DNA from: an uncultured Clostridium sp.
Lineage (GTDB): Bacteria; Bacillota; Clostridia; Oscillospirales; Butyricicoccaceae
NCBI GenBank assembly: GCA_947427035.1
Contig: CANEGK010000026.1
Location: forward strand, 1-33,620
DNA length: 33,620 nt
Direction: 5' to 3'
Each line of letters opens with the position of its first letter. Positions within the stretch are counted from its first letter, which is position 1. The translations under genes were made by a program, and so were the position numbers. Below the pieces are notes generated by a model. The model saw nothing but the letters and a program-made list of their open reading frames with translations, was not told where the DNA came from and ran no database searches. Shown here piece by piece: positions 24,107-32,299 of this stretch.

Positions 24107-24659
24107 TCCACTCCCGCTTTAAAATGGCGTATTGCTCGACATTGATGTACTTTCCCTGGTTATCTTTATGCGCTTCCCGAATCAGCCCCTCGTGCTGCAT
24201 TCCCAGCTTGCGCATGACGGCGCCCGACGCGCCGTTATCCGGGTGGTGTACGGCTGCCATTCGGTGAAAGCCGATTTCCCTGAAACAATAGTCGATCACG
24301 ACTGCGGCCGCTTCAGGCGCCAGTCCGCGCCGCCAGTACGGCTTCGCCAGCACATACCCGAACTCGGCGCTGGCCAACGCGTCGTCGACGCGCACCAGCC
24401 CCACCGATCCGATGGGCGCCCCCGTTTCGCGCAGGACAATGCACCAGTTGTATTCTCTGTCATTTTCATACGATTTTTCCCAAGCCGTCAAAAGCTCGCG
24501 CGTCACCGAGATCGATTGGTGCGCCGGCCAGCTGACAAAACGCGTCACATCGGGATCGGTCGCCCAGCCGTCGAACATGGCCTGCGCATCTCCGGTGGTA
24601 AAACGCCGCAGAATGAGCCGGGGCGTTTCCAGTGTTTTTGTGCCCTGATGACTGAGCAT
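24075..24659 (-). CDS. GNAT-family N-acetyltransferase (RimJ/RimL type)
   Basis: A 194-residue acetyl-CoA-dependent acetyltransferase with the family opening LETPRLILRRFTTGDAQAMF, the central GYVLAKPYWRRGLAPEAAAVV acetyl-CoA loop region (RRGLAPEA) and the late pattern NGASGAVMRKLGMQHEG. The substrate is unknown. AAGGAGTG precedes the ATG at 24659, 21 bases after hemW, and the 3' end overlaps kamB by 32 bases. It therefore bridges the housekeeping unit and the kamBC pair. A direct role in lysine metabolism is possible, for example acetylation of an amino intermediate, but nothing in the sequence shows it. Confidence 0.9.
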   Translation of the reverse strand: MLSHQGTKTLETPRLILRRFTTGDAQAMFDGWATDPDVTRFVSWPAHQSISVTRELLTAWEKSYENDREYNWCIVLRETGAPIGSVGLVRVDDALASAEFGYVLAKPYWRRGLAPEAAAVVIDYCFREIGFHRMAAVHHPDNGASGAVMRKLGMQHEGLIREAHKDNQGKYINVEQYAILKREWNGPQRLYAAR

Positions 24660-24680
24660 ATTTTCACTCCTTTTGTTTGA

Positions 24681-25814
24681 TTATTCGTGCGGACAGACGC
24701 CTTCGAGCACGTCGCCGATGATGGTGTTGGACACCAGAAATCCCTTGGGCGTCAGCCGCCAGACGCCATGTTCATGCACGGCATGGCCGCTCGCCACATA
24801 TTTTTTCAACCGTTCGGAATAGGATGAAAAGTCAACATGAAACCGATGAAAAAACGCGTCTTCGTCAATGCCTTCACTGGTGCGCAGCTTGAGCATGACA
24901 TATTCGCCGTTGCGGTTGCCAAAGGAAAGCTCATCCGCCTCTTCGACAATGGGCTGCTTGCCCAGAACGCCTTCCACATAACCCCCGATATCACTGGTAA
25001 AGCGCGACCGCCGGCCGTTGTAAAAGCTGTGCGCGGCGCAGCCGAAGCCGACGTAATCGCTGAGATCCCAATACTTGCTGTTATGGCGCGATTTGCGGCC
25101 TTCCCGCGCGAAATTGGAGATTTCATACTGCATATACCCCCGCTCTCGCAGGGCGTCGACCAGGTACAGATACATGTCGGCCTGCGTGTCGTCATCGGGC
25201 AGTACGGGGTTTTGCCGCGCCATCGGCGTCCCGTCCTCCAGTTTGAGGGCATAACAGGAAATATGCGCCGGTTCCAGCGCCAGCAGGCGGTCGAGCGAAG
25301 TGCGCAGCTTTTCCATCGTCTGCCCCGGCAGACCATACATCAAATCGACCGACAGGTTGTCGGTACACGCCGCGCGGCACAGTGCAGCGGCCTGCTCCGC
25401 CTGCGCAAAGGTGTGCAGACGGCCGAGCATTTTCAGCTCTTCATCATCGGCCGACTGTACCCCCATCGATATGCGGTTGACCCCTGCGGCCCGCAGCGTT
25501 TTAAAAAGTTTTTTATCGCAGCTTTCCGGGTTGACCTCGACCGTGATTTCTGGGTGCTGTAACTTAACGCGCTTTTGCAGCTCTTTCAGCAGGTGTGCAA
25601 TGCGTTTTCCGCCCAGCACCGATGGGGTGCCGCCGCCAAAGTAAACGGTGTCCGCCTCGTATCGGCCGCCTTTGATGAAAAAGTCGTCGAATTGTGAAAT
25701 CAGTGCCTGCACATAGCGATCCAGTAGCTTTTCGTCGTACTGGCTGGTCGAGCAGAAGTCGCAGTACAGGCACTTCCTTTTGCAAAAAGGAATATGGATA
25801 TAAACTCCAAGCAT
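24681..25814 (-). CDS. hemW: HemW-type radical SAM heme chaperone
   Basis: A 377-residue radical SAM protein related to coproporphyrinogen III oxidase HemN; this shorter type is now regarded as the heme chaperone HemW. It begins MLGVYIHIPFCKRKCLYC, with the cluster cysteines in CKRKCLYC followed by DFC, the fourth Cys typical of HemW. HNSKYW and VGFGCAAHSF follow the family pattern. An open frame runs 46 residues further upstream, but it reads through the duplicated lepA end, and AGGAAGTG precedes the ATG at 25814, so I use that start. Residues about 300-370 form the C-terminal HemN domain. It is co-transcribed with lepA and yebC. Confidence 0.94.
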   Translation of the reverse strand: MLGVYIHIPFCKRKCLYCDFCSTSQYDEKLLDRYVQALISQFDDFFIKGGRYEADTVYFGGGTPSVLGGKRIAHLLKELQKRVKLQHPEITVEVNPESCDKKLFKTLRAAGVNRISMGVQSADDEELKMLGRLHTFAQAEQAAALCRAACTDNLSVDLMYGLPGQTMEKLRTSLDRLLALEPAHISCYALKLEDGTPMARQNPVLPDDDTQADMYLYLVDALRERGYMQYEISNFAREGRKSRHNSKYWDLSDYVGFGCAAHSFYNGRRSRFTSDIGGYVEGVLGKQPIVEEADELSFGNRNGEYVMLKLRTSEGIDEDAFFHRFHVDFSSYSERLKKYVASGHAVHEHGVWRLTPKGFLVSNTIIGDVLEGVCPHE

Positions 25815-25843
25815 TTTACTAACACTTCCTGTGCGGGTGTTAT

Positions 25844-25903
25844 CAATCGGGCTATCAATCTTCGTCCAGACGCAACACCGCCATAAACGCCTCCTGCGGG
25901 ACG
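25844..25903. repeat. Duplicated lepA 3' end, displaced copy
   Basis: These 60 bases match 26022-26081 at 56 of 60 positions, with an offset of 178. Read on the - strand they encode the last 15 residues of LepA plus the stop and about 13 bases beyond it. The three differences inside the codons are all synonymous (Leu TTG/CTG, Arg CGT/CGC, Glu GAA/GAG). This copy has no start and lies 30 bases ahead of hemW, so it is not a gene. Confidence 0.9.
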
Positions 25904-26021
25904 TTTCCCCGCCCGGCCCGCTTCGCTCAAGCCGCGCGGGGACCCCGGGCATTCAACTCGCTCGGCCGGCAAAGCCGCCCTGCGCGCTCGCCGTCCCGCA
26001 GTTCAAACCCATTTGCCCGAA
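25904..26021. other. GC-rich insert between the two lepA-end copies
   Basis: These 118 bases have no gene. The segment is very GC-rich with short palindromic pieces, for example CCCCGC...GCGGGG and GGCNNGCAAAGCNGCC, and resembles an intergenic repeat unit. TCGCCGTCCCGCA (25988-26000) is the exact inverse of a stretch inside lepA (26073-26085). I cannot tell whether further copies exist elsewhere in the genome. Confidence 0.6.
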
Positions 26022-26081
26022 CAATCGCGCTATCAATCCTCGTCCAGGCGCAGCACCGCCATAAACGCCTCCTGCGGGACG
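26022..26081. repeat. Duplicated lepA 3' end, resident copy
   Basis: This is the in-place end of lepA (stop at 26033-26035) and its immediate 3' flank, the partner of the 25844-25903 copy. The two copies are separated by 118 bases. Confidence 0.9.
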
Positions 26082-27838
26082 GCGACGGTTCCCAGCGAGC
26101 GCATCCGCTTTTTTCCCTCTTTCTGCTTCTCCAGCAGCTTTTTCTTACGGGTGATGTCGCCGCCATAGCATTTGGCCAACACATCTTTACGCATGGCTTT
26201 GACCGTCTCGCGGGCGATGATTTTCCCCCCGATGGCGCCCTGAATGGGAATTTCAAACATCTGCCGCGGAATATTTTCCTTCAGCTTTTCCACAATGCGG
26301 CGCGCACGTTCGTAAGCCTTGTCGACATGCACAATAAAAGACAGCGCGTCGACGATATCGCCGTTGAGCAGAATGTCCAGCTTAACCAGTTTGGAGCGCT
26401 GATACCCCAAAAGCTCATAATCCAGCGAGGCGTAACCGCGGGTACGAGATTTCAGCGCATCAAAAAAGTCATAAATAATCTCGTTAAGCGGCAGTTCATA
26501 ATGCAGTTCGACGCGGGTGGTGTCAATATATTTCATATCTTTATACACCCCGCGGCGATTCTGGCACAGCTCCATCAGATTGCCGACATATTCAGACGGC
26601 GTGATGATGCTGGCCTTGACAATCGGCTCCTCGGCGTACTCGATTTCCGCCGGGTTGGGGTAGTTGAGCGGGTTGTCGATGACCAGTTCGTCGCCGTTCA
26701 TCATTTTGACGTGATATACAACGCTGGGCGCCGTTGTGATCAGGTCCAGATCATATTCGCGCTCCAGTCGCTCCTGAATGATCTCCAGGTGCAAAAGCCC
26801 CAAAAAGCCGCAGCGGAAGCCAAAGCCAAGCGCTGCCGAGCTTTCAGGTTCATAGGTCAGAGACGCGTCGTTGAGCTGCAATTTTTCCAATGCGTCGCGC
26901 AGATCGGGGTACTTTTTCCCGTCGGCTGGATACAGACCGGAAAAGACCATCGGCTGCACCTTGCGGTAGCCCTTCAGCGGCTCGTCCGCCGGCTTTTCCA
27001 GCGTGGTGACGGTATCGCCCACGCGGGTGTCGCGTACGCTTTTAATGGACGCCGAAATATACCCGACCTCGCCCGCGCCCAGCGTGTCGCACGGCTCCAG
27101 CCCCAGCGGGCGCAGATACCCCGTCTCGACGACTTGAAACTCGGCGTTTGTCGCCATCATCCGTATCTTCATGCCGGGCCGGAACTCGCCGTCGAACACG
27201 CGGACATAAACGATGACGCCGCGGTACGGGTCGTACTGGCTGTCAAAAATCAGCGCGCGGGCACAGTCGCCGCACCCCTTGTCCGGCGGCGGGACATCGG
27301 ACACGATGCGTTCGAGCACCTCGCGGATATTGATGCCCATTTTCGCCGAAATTTCGGGCGCATCCATGGCCGGAATGCCGATGATGTTTTCAATCTCTTC
27401 CTTGGCGCTTTTGGGATCGGCCGACGGCAGGTCGATTTTATTGATGACCGGCACGATTTCAAGGTCGTTTTCCAATGCCAGATAGGTATTGGCCAGCGTC
27501 TGTGCTTCGATTCCCTGCGCCGCGTCGACGACGAGCACCGCCCCCTCGCACGCGGCGAGCGAACGCGAAACTTCGTAATTAAAGTCGACATGGCCCGGCG
27601 TGTCGATGAGATTAAGCCGGTATCGTTTGCCGTCGAGCGCGTCATACTCCAAAAGCACGGCGCGCGCTTTGATGGTGATGCCGCGCTCCTGCTCCAGCTC
27701 CATATTGTCCAAAAGCTGCGACGTCATCTCGCGCTCGCTGACCGCATGGCACATTTGCAGCAATCGGTCAGCCAGCGTCGATTTGCCGTGGTCGATATGG
27801 GCGACGATGGAAAAATTGCGGATTGTTGATTGATCCAT
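26033..27838 (-). CDS. lepA: Elongation factor 4 (LepA), ribosome-associated GTPase
   Basis: LepA/EF4 is a translation factor GTPase that acts on stalled or mistranslocated ribosomes. The 601 residues match the family's usual length. G-domain motifs are AHIDHGKST near the N-terminus, DTPGHVDF and NKID. EF-G-like domains follow, and the LepA-specific C-terminal domain contains [22 protein letters not shown]. The start is ATG 27838; AAGGAG lies 12 bases upstream, slightly far. It follows yebC after 28 bases and precedes hemW. The very end of the gene is duplicated downstream. Confidence 0.97.
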   Translation of the reverse strand: MDQSTIRNFSIVAHIDHGKSTLADRLLQMCHAVSEREMTSQLLDNMELEQERGITIKARAVLLEYDALDGKRYRLNLIDTPGHVDFNYEVSRSLAACEGAVLVVDAAQGIEAQTLANTYLALENDLEIVPVINKIDLPSADPKSAKEEIENIIGIPAMDAPEISAKMGINIREVLERIVSDVPPPDKGCGDCARALIFDSQYDPYRGVIVYVRVFDGEFRPGMKIRMMATNAEFQVVETGYLRPLGLEPCDTLGAGEVGYISASIKSVRDTRVGDTVTTLEKPADEPLKGYRKVQPMVFSGLYPADGKKYPDLRDALEKLQLNDASLTYEPESSAALGFGFRCGFLGLLHLEIIQERLEREYDLDLITTAPSVVYHVKMMNGDELVIDNPLNYPNPAEIEYAEEPIVKASIITPSEYVGNLMELCQNRRGVYKDMKYIDTTRVELHYELPLNEIIYDFFDALKSRTRGYASLDYELLGYQRSKLVKLDILLNGDIVDALSFIVHVDKAYERARRIVEKLKENIPRQMFEIPIQGAIGGKIIARETVKAMRKDVLAKCYGGDITRKKKLLEKQKEGKKRMRSLGTVAVPQEAFMAVLRLDED

Positions 27839-27866
27839 GGGCGAAAAATGCTCCTTTTACAGGCTT

Positions 27867-28598
27867 TTATTCGTCGGCGTTCTCCCAGTTGTGCCAGACG
27901 TTCTGCACATCGTCGTTGCTCTCCATCATTTCGAGCAGCTTGTTCATGTTTTTGATATCGTCCTCACTCGTCAGGCTGATGTAGTTCTGGGGAACCATCT
28001 GCACCTCGGCCTCCAAAAAGGTCAGGCCCTGCTCTTCCAGATTCTTTTTGACGATATCCAGCTCGTTGGGGTCGGTGTAAATTTCAAAGACATCCCCGTC
28101 GGCCTCAAAGTCGGCGGCGCCGGCTTCCAGGGCCTGCATCATGACCTCTTCCTCGTCGCGATCCTCGGCTTCCAAGACCAGAACGCCCTTTTGATCAAAC
28201 TGCCAGGAAACGCAGCCGGCCGCCCCCATATTTCCGCCGTATTTGTCAAAATAATGGCGCATTTCAGACACGGTGCGGTTGCGGTTATCCGTGATGGTTT
28301 CGACAATAACGGCCACGCCGGCAGGGCCGTAGCCTTCGTAATTGATATGCTCATAGTTTTCGGCCTGCGCGCCGCCCTGGTATTTCTGAAGCGTGCGGTT
28401 GATATTGTCATTGGGCACGTTGTCGGCCTTAGCCTTTGAAATGATATCCTTCAGCTTGGAATTGCTGGCGGGGTCGGCGCCGCCCTCGCGAATGGCGATG
28501 GCCATTTCACGGGCGTAACGGGTAAAAACTTTGGCACGCTGCTGGTCGACCAATCCCTTTTTACGGGCAATATTATGCCATTTGGAATGTCCGGACAT
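27867..28598 (-). CDS. yebC: YebC/PmpR (TACO1) family protein
   Basis: A YebC-family protein, widely conserved and reported as a transcriptional regulator or a translation factor that relieves ribosome stalling at proline stretches. The 243-residue protein opens MSGHSKWHNIARKKG and contains PNDNINR and the acidic central domain, all as in the family. An upstream in-frame start adds seven residues, but GGAGG about seven bases before the ATG at 28598 decides for the shorter form. It is the first gene of the yebC-lepA-hemW-GNAT-kamB-kamC run. Confidence 0.95.
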   Translation of the reverse strand: MSGHSKWHNIARKKGLVDQQRAKVFTRYAREMAIAIREGGADPASNSKLKDIISKAKADNVPNDNINRTLQKYQGGAQAENYEHINYEGYGPAGVAVIVETITDNRNRTVSEMRHYFDKYGGNMGAAGCVSWQFDQKGVLVLEAEDRDEEEVMMQALEAGAADFEADGDVFEIYTDPNELDIVKKNLEEQGLTFLEAEVQMVPQNYISLTSEDDIKNMNKLLEMMESNDDVQNVWHNWENADE

Positions 28599-28641
28599 AA
28601 AGAATCCTCCGTATATCAAAAAATAAAAACCGTTTCGTTTT

Positions 28642-28670
28642 ATTTTATCACATTTCTGCTGGAATCACAA
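28642..28670 (-). promoter_or_regulatory. Promoter of the yebC-lepA-hemW unit
   Basis: Read on the - strand, TTGTGA (28670-28665) and TAAAAT (28647-28642) are separated by 17 bases. With gaps of 28 bases or overlaps at most junctions (218 bases between lepA and hemW because of the duplication), transcription could reach kamBC. Confidence 0.7.
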
Positions 28671-28681
28671 CACCTGCAAAA

Positions 28682-28713
28682 GCATGTATATCACGCCCCG
28701 CTTTGGAAAAAAT
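28682..28713 (+). promoter_or_regulatory. Possible forespore-type promoter of the small Asn/Gln-rich gene
   Basis: GTATA (28686-28690) and GGAAAAAAT (28705-28713) resemble the sigma-F -35 (GYATA) and -10 (GGnnAnAnT) boxes, but the spacing of 14 is one or two short. GCATG at 28682 with 18 spacing is the alternative. No sigma-A promoter is obvious here. This is weak, by-eye evidence. Confidence 0.35.
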
Positions 28714-28737
28714 AAGGACAAAAGCGAGGTGAGAACT

Positions 28738-28848
28738 ATGAAAAACAACCAGCAGAACAACCAGAACCAGCAGAATAAGCAGGACAACCAGAAAAATAAA
28801 ACCCAGCAGAACCAGCAGAACCGCTCGAACGATAACGAGCAGCGCTAA
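28738..28848 (+). CDS. Small Asn/Gln/Lys-rich protein, 36 residues
   Basis: A 36-residue open frame starting MKNNQQNNQNQQNKQ and ending NDNEQR. Asn and Gln make up well over half of it, with scattered Lys, Asp and Arg and no hydrophobic residues apart from the initial Met. It has a good ribosome binding site (GCGAGGTGAG, 28724-28733) at normal distance and its own strong terminator ten bases after the stop, so it looks like a real single-gene unit. It is divergent from yebC. Such composition is reminiscent of small acid-soluble or coat-associated spore proteins (for example Q/N-rich gamma-type SASP), but I recognise no defined family. Function unknown. Confidence 0.72.
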   Translation: MKNNQQNNQNQQNKQDNQKNKTQQNQQNRSNDNEQR

Positions 28849-28857
28849 CCTGATGAT

Positions 28858-28895
28858 AAAAACTCCCGCCGGGCCAGCTTCCCGCGGGAGTTTTT
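28858..28895. terminator. Bidirectional terminator between the small gene and the YitT gene
   Basis: AAAAACTCCCGC (28858-28869) pairs with GCGGGAGTTTTT (28884-28895). A tracts on one side and T tracts on the other let it serve both convergent genes. Confidence 0.92.
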
Positions 28896-28907
28896 CCTTT
28901 CCACAGC

Positions 28908-29789
28908 TTATTCCTGGCCGCTGCGCTTAAAGCCTTCGCCCAAAACCTCGCTGACGTCATACAGCATCATGAACGCGCCGGGGTCGGCTTCGGCTACAAT
29001 GCCCTTCAGGCGCACCACTTCGTTGCGGCGCACGGCGCAGACCAGCACCGTTTTATCGTCGCCGGTGTACATCCCCTTTGCGGGCAGCGCGGTGACGCCA
29101 TGGTGCAGCGCCTTCATGACGGCCGCCGAAATCTCCTTTGGGCGCCCCGTGATGATAAAGGCGTTTTTCTGTACATCGGCGCCGTAAACCACCTTGTCAA
29201 TGACCAGGCCCGACAGGTAGGTAACGATGATTCCGTACATGGCGCTTTCCAGGCTTTTATACACAATGGCGCTGCCGGCTATGACCACGGCGTTGCAGAC
29301 AATACTGGTGGTGCCCAACGGAATGCTGCGCTTTAAGTAAAAATATTTGGACAAAACATCGGTGCCGCCCGAGGTGCCGCCGGCCCGGAATACCAGCCCA
29401 AAGCCAACGCCCATCAGCCCGCCGCCAAACAGACAGGCCAGAAGCATATCGCCCGAATAGGCGGGCAGCAGCGGGCCGCAGGCATCGATAAAAACCGACG
29501 ATGCAAAAATGGCAAGCAGGGTTTTATAAAAAAATTCGCGGCCCAGCACCCGATATCCCAGAATAAACAGCGGGATATTGAGCACAAAGTTCATGACGCC
29601 AACCGGCGCATTGAACAAATAGTCGAGCACCAGGGCGATACCGGCTACGCCGCCCATGGGGATTCCCGACGGCTGGATAAAAACGGTCAGGCCGGCGCCA
29701 TAAATACACGAACCGACAATAATGAGCAAGCACTGCTTGATGTGCTCCGGGCGGATGTTCAGCGGCTTTTTGGCCGCGTTATTTTTCAT
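28908..29789 (-). CDS. YitT-family membrane protein (DUF161/DUF2179)
   Basis: A 293-residue membrane protein of the YitT family, widespread in Firmicutes with no firm function. About five or six hydrophobic segments fill residues 15-200, with family patterns QPSGIPMGGVAGIALVLDYL and RAGGTSGGTDVLSKY. The cytoplasmic C-terminal DUF2179 domain (about 210-285) contains the signature KEISAAVMKALHHGVTALPAKGMYTG. AGGAGG lies 12 bases upstream of the ATG at 29789. It follows the HAD gene after 75 bases with no terminator seen, so it may be in the same transcript. Confidence 0.92.
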   Translation of the reverse strand: MKNNAAKKPLNIRPEHIKQCLLIIVGSCIYGAGLTVFIQPSGIPMGGVAGIALVLDYLFNAPVGVMNFVLNIPLFILGYRVLGREFFYKTLLAIFASSVFIDACGPLLPAYSGDMLLACLFGGGLMGVGFGLVFRAGGTSGGTDVLSKYFYLKRSIPLGTTSIVCNAVVIAGSAIVYKSLESAMYGIIVTYLSGLVIDKVVYGADVQKNAFIITGRPKEISAAVMKALHHGVTALPAKGMYTGDDKTVLVCAVRRNEVVRLKGIVAEADPGAFMMLYDVSEVLGEGFKRSGQE

Positions 29790-29864
29790 GAATGCGTTCG
29801 TCCTCCTATCAATAACGGTGCGATTTTCGTCGTTCTGGAAAGCAGCGGCACAGGCTTCGCTCTG

Positions 29865-30671
29865 TCAAGCTCTCTCGTCCAGCCGCCTGACAAGGGCCGC
29901 AATGGCATGTTTATCGTTGTGCGGCAGCAATTCGGGCTTCAACCGCAGAAGATCCGGGTGCGCGTTTTCCGGCGCGAAACGATTGACCGTGCTTTGCAGC
30001 AGCTCGACGTCGTTTTGTCCGTCGCCGACCGCATACAGGCTGCCCGGATCGATGCCGAGGTAGCGGCAGACAAAGCGGGCGCCCGCCCCTTTGGTCGCCC
30101 CCGGCTTGAGGATTTCATAAAAATACGGGGCCGAATGCTGTGCATGGAAGCGACCGGCATAAGCCGTATCAATGTACTCCGTCAGCGCCCCCATCTTCGC
30201 AGGATCCAGCGTCAGATTGAGCTTGATCCACGGCTGCGCAATGCTTTCGGGCGGCATGGGCCGATAGGGGATTTTGACCTTTTGAAAATGGATGCGGGTT
30301 ATTTCGCTGCCACGCGCGACGTATTCGCCGTCGATCAACGAAACCTCGATGCCGACCTCGGGGAAACGCTCGGACAAATCAAGCGCCAGCTCATAGCCGT
30401 CCGCCCCGACTGCCTCGGCTGAAAGGACTTCGTTTTTCTGGAAATCATAGATAACGGCGCCGTTGCATATCACGCAGGGCGCATTGACGCAGATATCCTG
30501 CAAAAAGTATTCCATCCCTGTTTTCGACCGCCCGGTCGCCACAGCAAAGCGCCCGCCGTTTTGGGTAAAATATGCCACCGCTTCGCGGTTTTCTTGCGAA
30601 ATTTCCCTGTTTTCATTGAGCAGCGTTCCGTCCATATCGCTCAAAATGAGCAGTCCTTCAAACTTCTTCAT
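29865..30671 (-). CDS. Cof-type HAD-family phosphatase
   Basis: A 268-residue haloacid dehalogenase-superfamily hydrolase of the Cof/YidA type (IIB cap), expected to dephosphorylate sugar phosphates, FMN or similar small molecules. Motif I is LSDMDGTLL with the nucleophile Asp12 and acid/base Asp14. Motif II is in AVATGRS, and motif III/IV is KGAGARFVC...AVGDGQNDVELL. The substrate cannot be assigned. Its ATG lies inside the 3' end of the pseudouridine synthase gene (14-base overlap), so translation is probably coupled. Confidence 0.93.
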   Translation of the reverse strand: MKKFEGLLILSDMDGTLLNENREISQENREAVAYFTQNGGRFAVATGRSKTGMEYFLQDICVNAPCVICNGAVIYDFQKNEVLSAEAVGADGYELALDLSERFPEVGIEVSLIDGEYVARGSEITRIHFQKVKIPYRPMPPESIAQPWIKLNLTLDPAKMGALTEYIDTAYAGRFHAQHSAPYFYEILKPGATKGAGARFVCRYLGIDPGSLYAVGDGQNDVELLQSTVNRFAPENAHPDLLRLKPELLPHNDKHAIAALVRRLDERA

Positions 30672-31590
30672 GCCATTCCCCCCGGCTTATCACCTGTAAA
30701 AATCGTGTAAAATACGATGGAAGCGGACATTTCAGCCGTACCTGCCGCCCTGTCGCAGGGTGGATAAAGACCAGCTCGCGCGCATGCAGGCACTGCCCGC
30801 CCAGCCCGGTGCGATCGGTTTTCGGGCCGTACAGCGGATCCCCCGCGACCGGATGGCCGATATGCGCCATATGCACGCGGATCTGGTGGGTTCGCCCCGT
30901 TTCCAGCTTGCATTTCAGGTGCGTGTAGCCGTCATACCGCGCTTCGACGCGATAATGGGTAACGGCCGGGCGGCCGCCGGAAACCACAGCCATTTTTTTG
31001 CGGTCGCGCGCACTGCGGCCGATGGGGGCGTCAACCGTGCCCTCGTCCCCCTGTATGCCGCCGATGACGACCGCATCGTATATTCGCGACAGGGTGCGCG
31101 TTTTCAGCTGCGCGGACAGGCACTGGTGCGCAGCATCGTTTTTCGCTGCGATGAGCAGGCCCGATGTGTCCTTGTCAATTCGGTGGACAATGCCGGGGCG
31201 CCGCTCGCCCCCGATTCCCGACAGACTGCCGCCGCAATGTGCCAGCAGCGCGTTGACCAGCGTGCCGTTTTCATGTCCGGGGGCCGGGTGCACCACCATG
31301 CCCCGCGGCTTGTTGACGACGATGACATCGGCGTCTTCATACACGATATCCAGCGCAATCTCTTCGGGCTCTGCTGCGCTGTCGCGCGGCTCGGGCAGCG
31401 TGATCTCCAGCCGCTCGCCCCCCGCAAGGCGCAGGTTCTTTTTGACGGCTGCGCCATTTTTCCGAACCAGACCATTTTCCAGAAGTCTCTGCACCGCAGC
31501 GCGCGTCTGCCCCGGCAACACATCCGCCAGAAAGGCGTCGACACGGCTCCCTGCCGCCCCGGGCGGAACATCAAGGATTCTGTCCGCCAT
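30658..31590 (-). CDS. RluD-family 23S rRNA pseudouridine synthase
   Basis: A 310-residue RluA/RluD-family pseudouridine synthase that isomerises specific uridines, most likely in 23S rRNA. An S4 RNA-binding domain occupies about residues 13-75. The catalytic motif HRIDKDTSGLLIAAK has the active Asp, and the family segments VVNKPRGMVVHPAPGH and LETGRTHQIRVHMAHIGHPVAGDPLYG are intact. A longer frame upstream runs inside lspA. I start at ATG 31590 (MADRILDVPPG), with AAAGGCGGAAG upstream and a 20-base overlap with lspA. The lspA-rluD pairing is common in Firmicutes. The exact rRNA site is not determined. Confidence 0.94.
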   Translation of the reverse strand: MADRILDVPPGAAGSRVDAFLADVLPGQTRAAVQRLLENGLVRKNGAAVKKNLRLAGGERLEITLPEPRDSAAEPEEIALDIVYEDADVIVVNKPRGMVVHPAPGHENGTLVNALLAHCGGSLSGIGGERRPGIVHRIDKDTSGLLIAAKNDAAHQCLSAQLKTRTLSRIYDAVVIGGIQGDEGTVDAPIGRSARDRKKMAVVSGGRPAVTHYRVEARYDGYTHLKCKLETGRTHQIRVHMAHIGHPVAGDPLYGPKTDRTGLGGQCLHARELVFIHPATGRQVRLKCPLPSYFTRFLQVISRGEWHEEV

Positions 31591-32065
31591 CGTCTTCCGC
31601 CTTTCGCAGCTTGTCATCCATGAACAGAAAATAAACGATGCACATGATACCGCCGCCGACAATAAAGACGTCGGCCACATTGAACACAGCAAAATTGATC
31701 AGCTTAAAATAAAACATGTCGATCACATAGCCCAGCCGCAGCCGGTCCACATAATTGCCCAGCGCGCCGCCGATGACAAACAAAACGCCCAGCCTGCCCC
31801 ACCGGTTCCGCACATGGCGCCTTAAAAGCAGCCACACCATCAGCCCTATCATCACAAGAGTGCTGATGATAAAAAACCACCGCTGCCCCTGCAAAATGCT
31901 GAAGGCCGCGCCGCGGTTTTCCGTATACACAAACTCGAATACTCCGTCTATCAGCGGAATGCTCCCCGCTGTACGCACCGCCGTGGCCGCCCAGTATTTG
32001 ACCAGCTGATCCAGCGCGACAATGACCGCGATCAGCACAGCCGATTTGAAAACAGTCCTGCGCAT
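31571..32065 (-). CDS. lspA: Lipoprotein signal peptidase (signal peptidase II)
   Basis: LspA is the aspartyl membrane protease that removes the signal peptide from diacylglyceryl-prolipoproteins. The 164-residue protein has four membrane helices. The two catalytic aspartates lie in GNYVDRLRLGYVIDM and FAVFNVADVFIVGG, and the early NRGAAFSIL segment is also typical. GGGAGG precedes the ATG at 32065. It is the first gene of the lspA-rluD-HAD unit. Confidence 0.96.
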   Translation of the reverse strand: MRRTVFKSAVLIAVIVALDQLVKYWAATAVRTAGSIPLIDGVFEFVYTENRGAAFSILQGQRWFFIISTLVMIGLMVWLLLRRHVRNRWGRLGVLFVIGGALGNYVDRLRLGYVIDMFYFKLINFAVFNVADVFIVGGGIMCIVYFLFMDDKLRKAEDDGGQNP

Positions 32066-32105
32066 GGGTTTCCTCCCTGCTTATCATACGGCTTCAGCCG
32101 CGTTC

Positions 32106-32111
32106 ATTATA
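32106..32111 (-). promoter_or_regulatory. Candidate -10 box of the lspA promoter
   Basis: TATAAT on the - strand at 32111-32106 with only a weak -35 (TTCCGG) at 17 spacing. The rest of 32066-32198 is AT-rich without a gene. Confidence 0.5.
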
Positions 32112-32198
32112 ACCGATTTCCCTGTTTTCCGGAATGGATCTCTATAGACAAATTGCACTATTTTTAATGTTAATTTTTATGCATCTTGCCAAAATTCT

Positions 32199-32242
32199 AA
32201 AGCCGCCTGCCGCGCGTTGACCCCGCGCCGCCAAGCGGCTTT
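32199..32242 (-). terminator. Probable terminator hairpin after corA
   Basis: AAAGCCGC (32199-32206) pairs with GCGGCTTT (32235-32242), with inner GCGCG/CGCGC pairing. On the - strand it is followed only by an interrupted T tract (TTTAGAATTTT), so strength is uncertain. It lies 58 bases past the corA stop. Bases 32243-32299 show nothing else. Confidence 0.5.
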
Positions 32243-32299
32243 TGCAAATGCTGCCACCCGAAGCCAATGCGCCCCCCAGGCGGCGGTCCGGTCCACAGC

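Noticed and set aside
25815-25952. 46-residue N-terminal extension of HemW
   Set aside because: It reads through the duplicated lepA end in a different frame; the family start and a ribosome binding site are at 25814.
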